A DNA stretch of 64,000 bases. Origin: Corynebacterium mucifaciens (GTDB lineage Bacteria; Actinomycetota; Actinomycetes; Mycobacteriales; Mycobacteriaceae). Both the position numbers and the translations under genes were made by a program. The notes under the pieces were generated by a model. The model was not told the DNA's origin, did no database searches, and was given only the letters and a program-made list of their open reading frames with translations. The stretch spans positions 124,001-188,000 of the forward strand of contig NZ_JAAXPF010000004.1 of NCBI RefSeq assembly GCF_012396315.1. Direction: 5' to 3'. This document shows, piece after piece, positions 9,782-18,727 of this stretch. The first letter of the stretch is position 1. Every line of letters begins with the position of its first letter.

Positions 9782-11302
9782 CTACCTAAGCGTATGCCCC
9801 TGCAGGAGCGCTTCCGCCACCACCCACAGCCGGGCAGCGTTGGAGGCCTTGACCAGCACGACATCGCGGTCTGAGCGCTCGTGCCAGTTGTCCTCGCCCG
9901 CCGGCGGGGAGGCCAGCAGCGCACCGACGGCTTGTGCGGCAGCCTCGGTGTCCGAGACAGTGGTGGCGTTAATGCCGTTTGCGACGGCGCGCTCGTGCAG
10001 CGCTGCCATCGATGCTGAGTCCCCGACGGCCACGAGGTGGGTCACCCGGTAGCGGGCCAGCTCGTCGGCAAGCAGCGCGTGCTGCTCCACCGCGTCCGGG
10101 CCCAGCTCGCCCATCTCTCCCAGCACCGCTACCGAGCGAACTCCCGGCCGGGCCGCGGCGGTGTACCCCAAGGCTGCGATCGCGGCGCGCATAGATTCCG
10201 GGTTGGCGTTGTAGGCGTCGTTGATCACGGTCACGCCGTCCGCTCGGGTGTTGACGTCCATACGGTTGACCGAGACGGAGTGCGCGCTGGAGAGCGCCTT
10301 CGCGACAGTGACCTCGTCCACGCCCAGCTCCACGCCGACCGCCGCCGCAGCGAGGGCGTTGCCGACCTGGTGGGCGCCGAAGACGCCGAGCTCCACACGT
10401 TGCGGGGACCCGTTCGGGGTGTGCATGGTAAACGACGCGCGAGCGACGGCGTCGAGCTCTACGTCGGTGGCGTAATAGTCAGCTTTCGTGTTGCCGGTCT
10501 CGGAGAACGTGACCACCCGGGCTGCCGTGCGTGGCGCCATTCCGGCCACCAAATCGTCGTCGGCGTTGAGGACCGCGACGCCATCTGCCGGCAGCGCTTC
10601 GACGAGCTCGCCCTTCGCGATGGCAATGTTTTCCCGCGAGCCGAACTCCCCGATGTGGGCGGAGCCAACATTGAGAACCACACCGATCTTCGGCGGCGCA
10701 ATGGTGGCTAGGTGCGCGATGTGGCCGATGCCGCGGGCCGACATCTCCGCAACCAGAAAATCGGTGTCCTCGGTGCAGCGCAGCACGGTGTACGGGTGAC
10801 CAATCTCGTTGTTGAAGCTGCCGGGAGGCGCAACCGTCTCACCCGCGCGCGACAGCACCGCCGCGATCAAGTCCTTCGTGGACGTTTTTCCCGCCGAACC
10901 GGTCACGCCGACGATGGTCAGCCCGTGTTCGTCGCTGAGCTCACGCGCGACCGCGGCCGCGAGCTTGGACATGCCGTCGACCACGCCCGCGGCTGAGCCG
11001 TCGGGGTCGTTGGCGGCCAAGTCCGAGTTGTCGCCTTCGCGGGGCGGGAGCTTCTCGACGATCACCGCAGGGCTTCCCACCTCCTTCGTAGTGAGCGCCG
11101 CGACGGCACCTGCCTGTGCGGCCTTGTCCACGTAATCGTGCCCGTCCACGCGGGCGCCCGGGAATGCGACGAACAAGCCCCCGGGACCGATCTTGCGGGA
11201 ATCGAACTCGACGAACCCAGTGACGCGCGCGTCCGGATCCGCTTCCGGGCTCAGACGCCCCCCGGTGATTTCAGCAATGCGTGCCAGCGTCATGTCAATC
11301 AT
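9782..11302 (-). CDS. murF: UDP-MurNAc-tripeptide--D-Ala-D-Ala ligase MurF
   Basis: Adds D-Ala-D-Ala, completing the UDP-MurNAc-pentapeptide. N-terminal MurF domain ([13 protein letters not shown]), P-loop [22 protein letters not shown] and [11 protein letters not shown] are typical. The ATG at 11302 overlaps the murE stop by 4 bp (ATGA). 506 aa; a stretch near residues 80-100 ([16 protein letters not shown]) looks like a strain- or genus-specific insertion. Confidence 0.95.
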   Translation of the reverse strand: MIDMTLARIAEITGGRLSPEADPDARVTGFVEFDSRKIGPGGLFVAFPGARVDGHDYVDKAAQAGAVAALTTKEVGSPAVIVEKLPPREGDNSDLAANDPDGSAAGVVDGMSKLAAAVARELSDEHGLTIVGVTGSAGKTSTKDLIAAVLSRAGETVAPPGSFNNEIGHPYTVLRCTEDTDFLVAEMSARGIGHIAHLATIAPPKIGVVLNVGSAHIGEFGSRENIAIAKGELVEALPADGVAVLNADDDLVAGMAPRTAARVVTFSETGNTKADYYATDVELDAVARASFTMHTPNGSPQRVELGVFGAHQVGNALAAAAVGVELGVDEVTVAKALSSAHSVSVNRMDVNTRADGVTVINDAYNANPESMRAAIAALGYTAAARPGVRSVAVLGEMGELGPDAVEQHALLADELARYRVTHLVAVGDSASMAALHERAVANGINATTVSDTEAAAQAVGALLASPPAGEDNWHERSDRDVVLVKASNAARLWVVAEALLQGHTLR

Positions 11303-12795
11303 GCTTGCGCTTCCTTTTCCTGTATCGCCCTGCGCATTTCTTCCCGGTCGTCGAAGTGCAGCTTCTGCGTGCCCACAAGCTGACCCACTTCGTGGCCCTT
11401 GCCCACCACAATCACTGCGTCGCCAGGCTGGGCCCAGGCGACAAGGGCGTCAATCGCCTCCCCGCGCGGGCCGACCTCGACGATCTCGGCGTCGGTGCCG
11501 GCGCCGCGGGCGCCCTCGAGAACCGCCGCGCGAATGGCGGCCGGGTCCTCCGTGCGCGGGTTGTCGTCGGTCACAACCACAAAGTCTGCGCCGCTCGCGG
11601 CCTCCGCCCCCATCAGCGGTCGCTTCGAGGAGTCACGGTCCCCGCCGGCGCCGACAGCGACGCCGACGCGACCGCTCACCTGGCCACGCAGGGTGGCCAG
11701 CACCGCGCCGACGGCTGCCGGCTTGTGGGCGTAGTCCACGACGGCGACAAAGGGCTGGCCTTCGTCGATACGCTCCATGCGCCCCGGCACCGCTGCCCGC
11801 TCCAGCCCGCTGAGGAACGCGTCCACATCGACGCCGGCGGTTGTTGCCACTGCGGCTGCGAGCGCGGCGTTGGCGACGTTGAATGCGCCCGGCATGGGCA
11901 GCGTGAACTCGTGGCTGCCGTCGGCGTTGAGCCTGACGCGCTGCGACCCTTGGTCGCGGACGCTAACGAGATCAGCAGTGACGTCCGCGGCGCGGGTGGT
12001 GGCAACGGTGACCGGGTTGTCAGCGAGCGCCGCCATGCGCGTGCCCCACTCGTCGTCGATGCAGATGACGCTGCGCTTGCCGCGCAGGTCGCTTGCCGGG
12101 TCGAAGAAGAGCGCCTTGGCCTGGAAGTAGTCCTCCATGGTCGGGTGGAAATCCAGGTGGTCCTGAGACAGATTGGTAAATGCGGCGATGTCGAAGTCGG
12201 ACCCCGTCACGCGCCCGAGCATGAGCGCGTGGGAGGAGACCTCCATCACCACATGCGTGACCCCCTCGTCGCGCATCTGCGCAAACAGCCTCTGCAGCAT
12301 CGGCGCCTCAGGCGTGGTCAGCTCAGTCGCGACATCGCGGCCCATGATCCGCGTGCCCGTAGTGCCGATCAACCCCACCTTGCAACCGGCTGCGGTGAGG
12401 CCCTTTTCCAGCATGTAGGTGGTCGTGGTCTTGCCGGAGGTGCCTGTGACCCCCAGCAACGTGAAGCTTCTCGACGGGTGCCCGTACACCTCCGCCGCGA
12501 CATGGCCCAAAATCGCCCGCACATCCTCGACGACCAGCACCGGCCGGCGATCCGCCGTCTGCTGGATGATGGCCAGGCCGGCTTCGTCGGTCAGGATGGC
12601 GCCCGCCGCGGAATCGAACGCGTAGGTTGCGCCGTGCACGCGCGTGCCCGGCAGGGCAGCGAACAACCCGCCAGGCTCGACGTTGGCGGAGTCGAGGCCG
12701 ACGAACGTCACCGGCATGGTCGCGCTCGGAGGGTTGACAATGCGCGCGTCTGCAATGCGCGCGAGGTCCTGCAGCGTGGTGGTTGGGGTTGTCAT
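11299..12795 (-). CDS. murE: UDP-MurNAc-dipeptide--meso-diaminopimelate ligase MurE
   Basis: Adds the third stem-peptide residue. The ATP loop is GVTGTSGKTTTTYM. VVTDDNPRTEDP carries the DNPR motif that selects meso-diaminopimelate rather than lysine, so the organism has DAP-type peptidoglycan. The start is the second of two close ATGs because GGAGGAAGACAGG sits directly upstream; the alternative is 12810. 498 aa. It lies 25 bp after ftsI and couples to murF. Confidence 0.95.
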   Translation of the reverse strand: MTTPTTTLQDLARIADARIVNPPSATMPVTFVGLDSANVEPGGLFAALPGTRVHGATYAFDSAAGAILTDEAGLAIIQQTADRRPVLVVEDVRAILGHVAAEVYGHPSRSFTLLGVTGTSGKTTTTYMLEKGLTAAGCKVGLIGTTGTRIMGRDVATELTTPEAPMLQRLFAQMRDEGVTHVVMEVSSHALMLGRVTGSDFDIAAFTNLSQDHLDFHPTMEDYFQAKALFFDPASDLRGKRSVICIDDEWGTRMAALADNPVTVATTRAADVTADLVSVRDQGSQRVRLNADGSHEFTLPMPGAFNVANAALAAAVATTAGVDVDAFLSGLERAAVPGRMERIDEGQPFVAVVDYAHKPAAVGAVLATLRGQVSGRVGVAVGAGGDRDSSKRPLMGAEAASGADFVVVTDDNPRTEDPAAIRAAVLEGARGAGTDAEIVEVGPRGEAIDALVAWAQPGDAVIVVGKGHEVGQLVGTQKLHFDDREEMRRAIQEKEAQA

Positions 12796-12820
12796 CCTGT
12801 CTTCCTCCATCGTTTCCCCG

Positions 12821-14821
12821 TCACTCCCCCTGCAGCCTGTACGGCTCGGCGGGCGGGCTCAACGGCACATTCTCGCGGTTGAGCAGCCAGCCAGCAATTT
12901 GCTTGAACACCGGGGCGGCCGACTGCCCGCCGGCTCCGCCGTCCAGCACGCCCCGCTGCGGCTCGTCCAGCATCACGGCCACGACAAATCGCGGGTCGTC
13001 CGCAGGCGCGATGCCCGCGAACGTGATCCAGTACGCGCTCTGCGAGTAGGCGCCGGTGTCCGGATTGACCTTCTGTGCGGTGCCCGTCTTGCCCGAGAAT
13101 TGATACCCCTCCACGCTGTTGCCCTGCGCAGTGCCGTTATCCACGCCTGCGGGGTCTTCTTGGAACGTGGCGCGGAACATGTCCACGGTAGTGCGGGCTG
13201 CTTCCGGGCTGACCACGCGAGTGCGCTCCGGCGCGGGCTGCGGGATCTCCTCGCCGTCCGGGCCGGTGATGCTGGAAATGATGCGCGGCTGGATCCGCTC
13301 GCCGTCGTTGGCTAGGGCCTGGTAGACGCCCGCCATTTGCAGCGCCGTCCAGCTCATGCCTTGGCCGATAGGCAGGTTGGCAAAGGTGCCACCCGACCAC
13401 TGCTCCAGCACCGGGAGCAGGCCGGACGATTCGTTCGGCAGCTCGACGCCCGTGCTTTGGCCGATGCCGAAGCGGTTGAGGTAATCCCAGTAGCGTTCCT
13501 CGCCCAGGCGCTGCACGAGCTGCAGCGTGCCCACGTTCGAGGACTTAGCAAAGATGCCAGCGGTGGTGTACGGCATGACGCCGTGCTCCCATGCGTCCCG
13601 GACGGTAATGCCGGCCATGTCGATTGACCCGGGAACCTGGTGCACCTCATACGGGTCCGTCAAGCCCTGGTCGATCGCGGCTGCGGCCGTAATGACCTTC
13701 GCCACCGAGCCGGGCTCGAACGGGTGGGACACGTTGGGGTTTTCAAATCCCTTGCCTTGCTTGAGCTGCTGCTCGATATTCCCATTGGGGTTGATGGTGC
13801 CCGTGTTGGCCATGGCCAACACCTCGCCCGTGTGCGCGTCGAGCACGACGGCTTGGGCATCCTTGGCCTGCGAGTTGGCCTTCGCCTGCTCCAGTGTCTG
13901 CTGCACATAGGTTTGCAGGTCCAGATCGATCGTGAGCTCAATACGGGAGCCTTCAACGGCCGGGACCACGTCGCGCAGGGATCCAGGGATGGACTGCCCG
14001 CCGGCCGAGACGTCCTCGGTCGAGCGGCCGTCGATCCCGGTGAGGTCAGCGTCCCTCGCAGCCTCCAGCCCGAATTGCCCCTGGCCGTCCATCGAGACTT
14101 TGCCGATGATGTTTTCGCCGACCGCGCCGTTCGGGTACTGGCGAATGTCTTGGTGGTCGGCTGCGATGCCGTGGAATGCGTCCGCCACTGTCGCCGCGAC
14201 GTCCGGGTCAACATTGCGCACGAGCACTTCGTAGCTGGAATCTGCGTGCAGCTTGTCCAGAATCTCTTTCGCGCTGACCTGGCCCACTTGCGTGGTGGGT
14301 TCCCCGGTTGCCGTGCTGGCCGGCGCGTCGCCTTTGACCTCGCCGTCGCCGATCATCCCCGGGATCTCGTTGGCCATGGTCCGCAGCACGTCTTCGACGC
14401 GCGCGTCCACCTGCGCCGCAATGTCAGCATCGGACAGGCCGTCCATGCGCAACTCCAGCTCTTGCTGCTCTTTCAGCTCGCTTCGCAGCTGGACCGGGGA
14501 AACGGTCAGGGACCTGGCCTGCATGGTGTACGCCATCGTATTGCCGTCACGGTCGACAATCTCGCCGCGACGGGCGCGATCCACGTAGGTACGGCTTCGC
14601 TGGTCGTTGGCTTGCTCGCGCAGTTCGTCGCCGATGATTACCTGCACCCAAAAGAGGCGCCCGATGAGCAGCGCCGCGACAGCCAAAAACGCCACACCGA
14701 GCCAATAGACGCGCGTGCCCGTGATGCGCTTTTGAGATACCGGAGCCTTCTGCTGTGAGCTGGGCTGGCCGCGACGGGGTCCCGTGCCTTGTACGCCGGT
14801 GTTTCCGCCTGTCTTGTTCAC
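12821..14821 (-). CDS. ftsI: Septal transpeptidase FtsI (class B penicillin-binding protein)
   Basis: Cross-links septal peptidoglycan with FtsW. Short cytoplasmic tail, one membrane segment (about 38-58), a dimerisation domain with RGEIVDRDG, and a transpeptidase domain with catalytic serine in PGSVAKVITA, SSN in FAKSSNVGT, and SGKTGTAQK. A roughly 35-residue polar insert (GMIGDGEVKGDAPASTATGE region) interrupts the N-terminal domain. No PASTA repeat is present. The start is GTG at 14821 with an excellent AAGGAGGTGGGG site. 666 aa. Confidence 0.94.
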   Translation of the reverse strand: MNKTGGNTGVQGTGPRRGQPSSQQKAPVSQKRITGTRVYWLGVAFLAVAALLIGRLFWVQVIIGDELREQANDQRSRTYVDRARRGEIVDRDGNTMAYTMQARSLTVSPVQLRSELKEQQELELRMDGLSDADIAAQVDARVEDVLRTMANEIPGMIGDGEVKGDAPASTATGEPTTQVGQVSAKEILDKLHADSSYEVLVRNVDPDVAATVADAFHGIAADHQDIRQYPNGAVGENIIGKVSMDGQGQFGLEAARDADLTGIDGRSTEDVSAGGQSIPGSLRDVVPAVEGSRIELTIDLDLQTYVQQTLEQAKANSQAKDAQAVVLDAHTGEVLAMANTGTINPNGNIEQQLKQGKGFENPNVSHPFEPGSVAKVITAAAAIDQGLTDPYEVHQVPGSIDMAGITVRDAWEHGVMPYTTAGIFAKSSNVGTLQLVQRLGEERYWDYLNRFGIGQSTGVELPNESSGLLPVLEQWSGGTFANLPIGQGMSWTALQMAGVYQALANDGERIQPRIISSITGPDGEEIPQPAPERTRVVSPEAARTTVDMFRATFQEDPAGVDNGTAQGNSVEGYQFSGKTGTAQKVNPDTGAYSQSAYWITFAGIAPADDPRFVVAVMLDEPQRGVLDGGAGGQSAAPVFKQIAGWLLNRENVPLSPPAEPYRLQGE

Positions 14822-14927
14822 TGCCCCACCTCCTTCGTCCGCCTCCGTTATGCCACTGCAGGTTTGTCTCTGCCGCCGTCAATCATGCACCGCCTCTTGC
14901 TCGTGCAGCGGTGCGCCACGCCCAGCG

Positions 14928-15590
14928 CTATGGCTGAGCGGGGACGTTCGCTTGATACGGCGCGAGGTTGGCAATTCGCGGCGCCTCCGCGGAGCGGCCC
15001 GGTCGCTGGGTCAGGGAATCCTCCAGCTCCTTCGTCGCGCGCTCGTCAGACGATGCCCGCGAAGCAGGCGACCCCGTCCCGTTAACGTCGACAATTTTGG
15101 TGGCGGACTCTGGGTTGTACGGCCGTTGCTCCTCCGCGTGCCCGGTTTCACCCACCGCGACGACTCCGGGCTCGCCAGGGACAACCATGCCCATGGCGTC
15201 CGCACGCTGTGCCAGCGAGGCTGCAGATTGCCGGTCCTCCAGATCGCGGTTCAGCGACTCCACCTCGTTTGCAAGCTGCTGCTCGGTCGCTTGCAACTTC
15301 TGGATGGCAAAGGTCTGGGCGGTAGCAATACCGGACAAAATCATCGCCGCCGCAATACCGGCGAACAGCAGTGGCAGCGCAATTTGGGACAGGGATGAGA
15401 ACTTGGTGCGGGCCTTGGCAGTGGCCACCCGGCGTCCGCGCACAGACACCACCTGGTTCGACCCCAAACGGCCGCGAGACCTTGAGTGCTTCTCATGCGG
15501 TTTGACACCAGGCATGGTGCGGGCAGAAGACTGCTCGCTTCGGCGCGAGGTGCGGTTCAGCGTTGCAGATCGCGTTGCTCGTGCGGCCAT
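14928..15590 (-). CDS. ftsL: FtsL-like bitopic membrane protein of the dcw cluster
   Basis: Small divisome scaffold candidate between rsmH and ftsI, the ftsL position. A basic cytoplasmic tail of about 70 residues is followed by one membrane segment (ALPLLFAGIAAAMILSGIAT) and a predicted coiled coil (KLQATEQQLANEVESLNRDLEDRQSA region), then a polar, probably disordered extracytoplasmic tail. FtsL is weakly conserved, so the name rests on topology and position. ATG at 15590 has AAAGGACGG upstream. 220 aa. A 106-bp gap precedes ftsI. Confidence 0.75.
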   Translation of the reverse strand: MAARATRSATLNRTSRRSEQSSARTMPGVKPHEKHSRSRGRLGSNQVVSVRGRRVATAKARTKFSSLSQIALPLLFAGIAAAMILSGIATAQTFAIQKLQATEQQLANEVESLNRDLEDRQSAASLAQRADAMGMVVPGEPGVVAVGETGHAEEQRPYNPESATKIVDVNGTGSPASRASSDERATKELEDSLTQRPGRSAEAPRIANLAPYQANVPAQP

Positions 15591-15629
15591 GGTGTCCGTC
15601 CTTTGCGGGCTGGGTAGGTGGTGTCGGGG

Positions 15630-16634
15630 CTAATCGGTGGGGCGAAGTTTTTCTATGCAGCGCACCCGTACGGGCGCGGCGCGCGGGTTGCGTTCGATCT
15701 CTGCAGCATCGGCTTTTTCCGCGCCCCGGGTCACGGTGCGAAACGCCGGCTCTGAGCCAGGCAGATCCATCGGTAACCCTGCGGGCGTCTTGGACGCGGT
15801 GAGTTTGGAAAACGCGGCCTTGACGATCTTGTCTTCCAGCGACTGGTAGCTCATGAACACGGCCCTGCCGCCGACACCCAGCATGTCTGTGATGACGGGC
15901 ACGACGTTTTCCACCGCTTCCAGCTCCCGGTTGACCTCGATGCGCAGCGCTTGAAAGGTCCGCTTCGCGGGGTGCCCGCCGGTGCGGCGGGTGGCGGCGG
16001 GGATCGTGTCGTACAGCAGCTCCACCAGCCGTGCTGCGCGGTCAAACGGCTCGCGCTCGCGCTCCGCCACAATCGCGGAGGCGATCTTGCCCGCGAACCT
16101 TTCGTCGCCGTAGGTCTTCAGGATGCGTGCCAGGTCGCCGTGGCTGTAGGTGTTTAGGACCTTAGCCGCCGTGATGCCACCGGTTTGATCCATCCGCATG
16201 TCCAGCGGGGCGTCACCACGGTAGGAAAAACCGCGTTCTTCCTGGTCGAGCTGCATGGAGGACACGCCCAAGTCGAACAGTGCGCCGGCAATGCCGTGTT
16301 CTCGGGCTGCCTCAAAGATCGGGCCCTGCCTGTCTGCAACGGCGTCGTCGATGTGGTCGAAGCGGGCTTGCACAGCCACGAACCGGTCACCGAATGCAGC
16401 CAAGCGTTGCGACGCCTGACGGAGCGCATCCGGATCCCTGTCCACACCGATCACACGGGCGTGGGGAAAGACGGTGAGGAAATGCTCAGAGTGTCCCCCC
16501 GCCCCGAGGGTGCCGTCCACAAGCACAGCGTTTTGACCAAAGGCCTCGACAGCCGGTGCGAGGAGCTCAGCCATCCGGTCACGCAGAACGGGAACGTGAC
16601 CGTGCGGGTCGTCAGCGAGCGTGAATTTCGCCAT
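15630..16634 (-). CDS. rsmH: 16S rRNA (cytosine-1402-N4)-methyltransferase RsmH
   Basis: Methylates C1402 of 16S rRNA using S-adenosylmethionine. [17 protein letters not shown] and [15 protein letters not shown] form the SAM-binding start; [20 protein letters not shown] and DAPLDMRMD are family hallmarks, and [17 protein letters not shown] closes the catalytic domain. ATG at 16634 has GGAGGGC upstream. 334 aa. A longer frame through the upstream stem-loop is rejected. Confidence 0.96.
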   Translation of the reverse strand: MAKFTLADDPHGHVPVLRDRMAELLAPAVEAFGQNAVLVDGTLGAGGHSEHFLTVFPHARVIGVDRDPDALRQASQRLAAFGDRFVAVQARFDHIDDAVADRQGPIFEAAREHGIAGALFDLGVSSMQLDQEERGFSYRGDAPLDMRMDQTGGITAAKVLNTYSHGDLARILKTYGDERFAGKIASAIVAEREREPFDRAARLVELLYDTIPAATRRTGGHPAKRTFQALRIEVNRELEAVENVVPVITDMLGVGGRAVFMSYQSLEDKIVKAAFSKLTASKTPAGLPMDLPGSEPAFRTVTRGAEKADAAEIERNPRAAPVRVRCIEKLRPTD

Positions 16635-16702
16635 GTCGTGCCCTCCGTGTCCCGTTGAGTCGCGTTGTGTGTATGCAGTGCGGGGAGCGCGTAGAGCCCT
16701 GC

Positions 16703-16756
16703 CCGGGGCGGCTGTTCTGATGTCGGGGAAGTACACCAGAACGCTTCACGCCCCGG
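16703..16756 (-). other. Stem-loop between mraZ and rsmH
   Basis: In the 174-bp mraZ-rsmH gap an outer 8-bp stem (16749-16756 with 16703-16710) encloses an inner 10-bp stem (16733-16742 with 16714-16723, one G-U pair in RNA) and a 9-nt loop, with a small asymmetric internal loop. It would lie in the mraZ-rsmH transcript 69 nt before the rsmH start. No U-tract follows, so a simple intrinsic terminator is unlikely; processing, attenuation or mRNA protection is inferred. Confidence 0.55.
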
Positions 16757-16808
16757 ACAGAGTCCGTACACACTCTCCTTATCGATGTCCGCTGCCGGGT
16801 AGTCAGTC

Positions 16809-17243
16809 CTACAGCAGGCCGGAGAGAATGTCGTCGTCGTCCGCCGCGGAGAACGCGGCTTCGGTTTCTTCTTGATACTTATTCCAGGACTCGAGGTCCC
16901 AGATCTCGAGAAAATCCACGGAACCGATGACCACGCATTCCTTGCTCAGGTTTGCGTACTCGCGGTGCGCCGGGGACAAGGTGATCCGGCCAGACCCGTC
17001 CAGCGATTGCTCATCCGCACTGGCAGCCAGATTTCGGATGAACGCTCGTGCCTTCGGGTTCGTGCGGGATGCCGCCGCGGCCTTACGGGCGCGGGCGGCG
17101 AACTCGTCGCGCGGATACACCGCGAGAGAGTGGTCCTGCCCCTTAGTCACCATCAACCCGTCCGCAAGATCCTCTCGGAACTTCGCGGGGAGCGTCAGGC
17201 GACCTTTGTCATCCAGCTTGGGGGTGTAGGTACCCAGAAACAT
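16809..17243 (-). CDS. mraZ: Transcriptional regulator MraZ
   Basis: Double AbrB/SpoVT-like DNA-binding protein heading the dcw cluster and usually repressing it. [23 protein letters not shown] is the first AbrB-like half and [17 protein letters not shown] the second, with the paired (D/S)xxGR(L/I)(T)LP signature. 144 aa. ATG at 17243 has GGAAGGTAGG upstream. Three TGGGN boxes lie 107-132 bp upstream. Confidence 0.95.
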   Translation of the reverse strand: MFLGTYTPKLDDKGRLTLPAKFREDLADGLMVTKGQDHSLAVYPRDEFAARARKAAAASRTNPKARAFIRNLAASADEQSLDGSGRITLSPAHREYANLSKECVVIGSVDFLEIWDLESWNKYQEETEAAFSAADDDDILSGLL

Positions 17244-17349
17244 CCGGTGACCTACCTTCCTTCACTTTCAGACGTTGGCTGTGAAATTTTCTCGGCTTCG
17301 TTCCACGGCGCGCACGTAGTCAAGATGCACGCCATTTCACTCCGCTGCG

Positions 17350-17375
17350 CCCCACTTTAACCCACTTCTCCCCAC
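17350..17375 (-). promoter_or_regulatory. MraZ-box array over a candidate mraZ promoter
   Basis: Read on the minus strand, three TGGGN pentamers recur every 10 bp with 5-nt spacers (TGGGG-AGAAG-TGGGT-TAAAG-TGGGG). This is the arrangement described for MraZ operators in E. coli and mollicutes. A TAAAGT hexamer (17359-17354) between the second and third boxes could be the -10 element, giving autoregulation and a leader of about 100 nt. The rest of the 414-bp region 17244-17657 holds the DUF3040 terminator and a second TGGGN pair on the plus strand (17570-17584); I see no gene in it. Confidence 0.6.
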
Positions 17376-17601
17376 AAACGCCACACCTACGCGAAACTTC
17401 TCACTGGAAACGGCTGTTGTTGCAGGTAAATGAGTAAATAGTCAAGTGGGGGAACTTCCCGCCGCCGCGAGTAACACCACTCACTTGAGGCAGACGCAAC
17501 CTCAAAAGACGCAATTTTCACCGGCTGTACGGGGGCCGACGGGCGAACTAGCGCCACAATGCGTCACTGTGGGGAGAAGTGGGAGATTAATCGGGTGCAC
17601 G

Positions 17602-17632
17602 AAAAAGCGCCCTCCCGGTGACGGGAGGGCGC
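17602..17632 (-). terminator. Intrinsic terminator of the DUF3040 gene
   Basis: A perfect 11-bp stem (17607-17617 with 17622-17632) has a 4-nt loop and is followed on the minus strand by TTTTT. It is 25 bp after the stop of the DUF3040 gene and separates it from the mraZ promoter region. Confidence 0.85.
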
Positions 17633-17657
17633 AGGAGATAGGGGCGCCAGTGAAGGG

Positions 17658-18050
17658 TTACTGCCGGTCCTCGAAACGCCGGCGGAAGCTTTCCTCCATG
17701 CTTGCGCCACGTTGCGAGCGTGGCTTCGACCGCTTCGACGCGCGCGATGTCACCGACGCGGCCTGCGCGGGTGTGCGCAGCGCCATGACGCCCCCGAAAA
17801 GCATGACTGCGAAACCGATGATGCTCAGAACGACAGTCCAGATGCTCAGGCTCGCAAGGGCAACGCCGCCGAGAAGTAACACGAGACCCAGCACAATCAG
17901 TGCCAGGCTGCGCATGGTGAGCTGACCGGTCTTCGGGGCAGAACCCACACCAGAATCGGTGACCACGCTGCTGCCGAATTTCGGGTCGTCCGCGAAGAGC
18001 GATTGCTCGATTTCGCGCAACGCCCGCATTTCCTGCTCAGAAAGAGACAC
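17658..18050 (-). CDS. DUF3040 membrane protein
   Basis: Small actinobacterial membrane protein of unknown function. MSLSEQEMRALREIEQSLFADDP is the DUF3040 N-terminal signature, followed by two adjacent membrane segments (about residues 45-90) and a basic Ser/Arg tail. It sits upstream of mraZ as in other Corynebacteriales (compare Rv2169c). The start is GTG at 18050 with GGAGAGTGAG upstream. It ends at a strong terminator, so it is not part of the dcw transcript. 130 aa. Confidence 0.85.
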   Translation of the reverse strand: MSLSEQEMRALREIEQSLFADDPKFGSSVVTDSGVGSAPKTGQLTMRSLALIVLGLVLLLGGVALASLSIWTVVLSIIGFAVMLFGGVMALRTPAQAASVTSRASKRSKPRSQRGASMEESFRRRFEDRQ

Positions 18051-18138
18051 TGCTCACTCTCCAGATGCCGTTGGCGGACTGCAATTGCTCATATAACGGC
18101 CATCGTACGCAGATTGTTCCCCGCACCCACCCCTACGG

Positions 18139-18573
18139 TTACGCAGCGACTGCAGACTCACCCGCCACAGTCGCAGAGTAGAAGTCCTCAACATCCGCCA
18201 GCAGCCGGTACACCACCGCGGACCCCGGGTTGAGATCGATCCCGGACGCCACCCTGCCCCGCTGCGCAGAGTAGCGCCTGAACACGGCCGCCCAGTCGGC
18301 GCCAGCCGCGCCCGTGAGTGCGAGTTTGTCCCAGGCGTTGGTGGGCAGGCGCTTCCGTTTGCGGACCACCGGCGACTGGGCGCTGCGCGCACCGGCGACG
18401 CGAAGTGCCGCACGGTAGGCGTTTTCCATTGCGAGGTCGTGCCGGCCGGCCTCGAAGTCGTCGTGCGCCTGGGCGATGAGGCTTTCCGCGGCCGCGAGAA
18501 ACTGGCCGGCACGGCTGACACGTGCGCCAGCCCCGTAGACCGATCCCGTCGTTGCCGAAACTACGCTTGCCAT
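18139..18573 (-). CDS. SAV_6107-type HEPN domain protein, candidate SOS gene
   Basis: All-helical HEPN-like protein of unknown function. The tract FLAAAESLIAQAHDDFEAGRHDLAMENAYRAALRVAGAR (about residues 24-62) is the family core. I do not see the R-x4-6-H motif of HEPN ribonucleases, so nuclease activity is not claimed. ATG at 18573 has GGAGGAACC upstream. 144 aa. Its promoter region, shared with the divergent GNAT gene, contains a perfect LexA-type box, and TAGATT (18627-18622) could be its -10. The DUF3040 gene follows after 88 bp. Confidence 0.75.
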   Translation of the reverse strand: MASVVSATTGSVYGAGARVSRAGQFLAAAESLIAQAHDDFEAGRHDLAMENAYRAALRVAGARSAQSPVVRKRKRLPTNAWDKLALTGAAGADWAAVFRRYSAQRGRVASGIDLNPGSAVVYRLLADVEDFYSATVAGESAVAA

Positions 18574-18657
18574 GTCCGGTTCCTCCTGCCTCGAGGCGTT
18601 TCCTGTTTGTGCGATGGGCCCAATCTAAAACACTCGTTCGACACGCCCTGCGCCGTT

Positions 18658-18673
18658 TCGAACGTACGTTCGA
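18658..18673. promoter_or_regulatory. Perfect LexA (SOS) box
   Basis: A 16-bp perfect palindrome TCGAACGTACGTTCGA matches the actinobacterial SOS-box consensus TCGAAC-N4-GTTCGA at every defined base. It lies 85 bp upstream of the HEPN gene start and 55 bp upstream of the GNAT gene. A further half site GTTCGA is at 18636-18641. LexA binding is inferred; which flanking gene responds is not settled by sequence. Confidence 0.75.
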
Positions 18674-18727
18674 CATCGTCCGCATGCCGTTGCCCCGCGC
18701 CGGCTATACAAGTGCTTCGATAGAGAC

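Noticed and set aside
9745..9924. N-terminal extension of mraY into murF
   Set aside because: Arg/Pro-rich antisense-like sequence absent from the family; MVQVICAG is the expected start.
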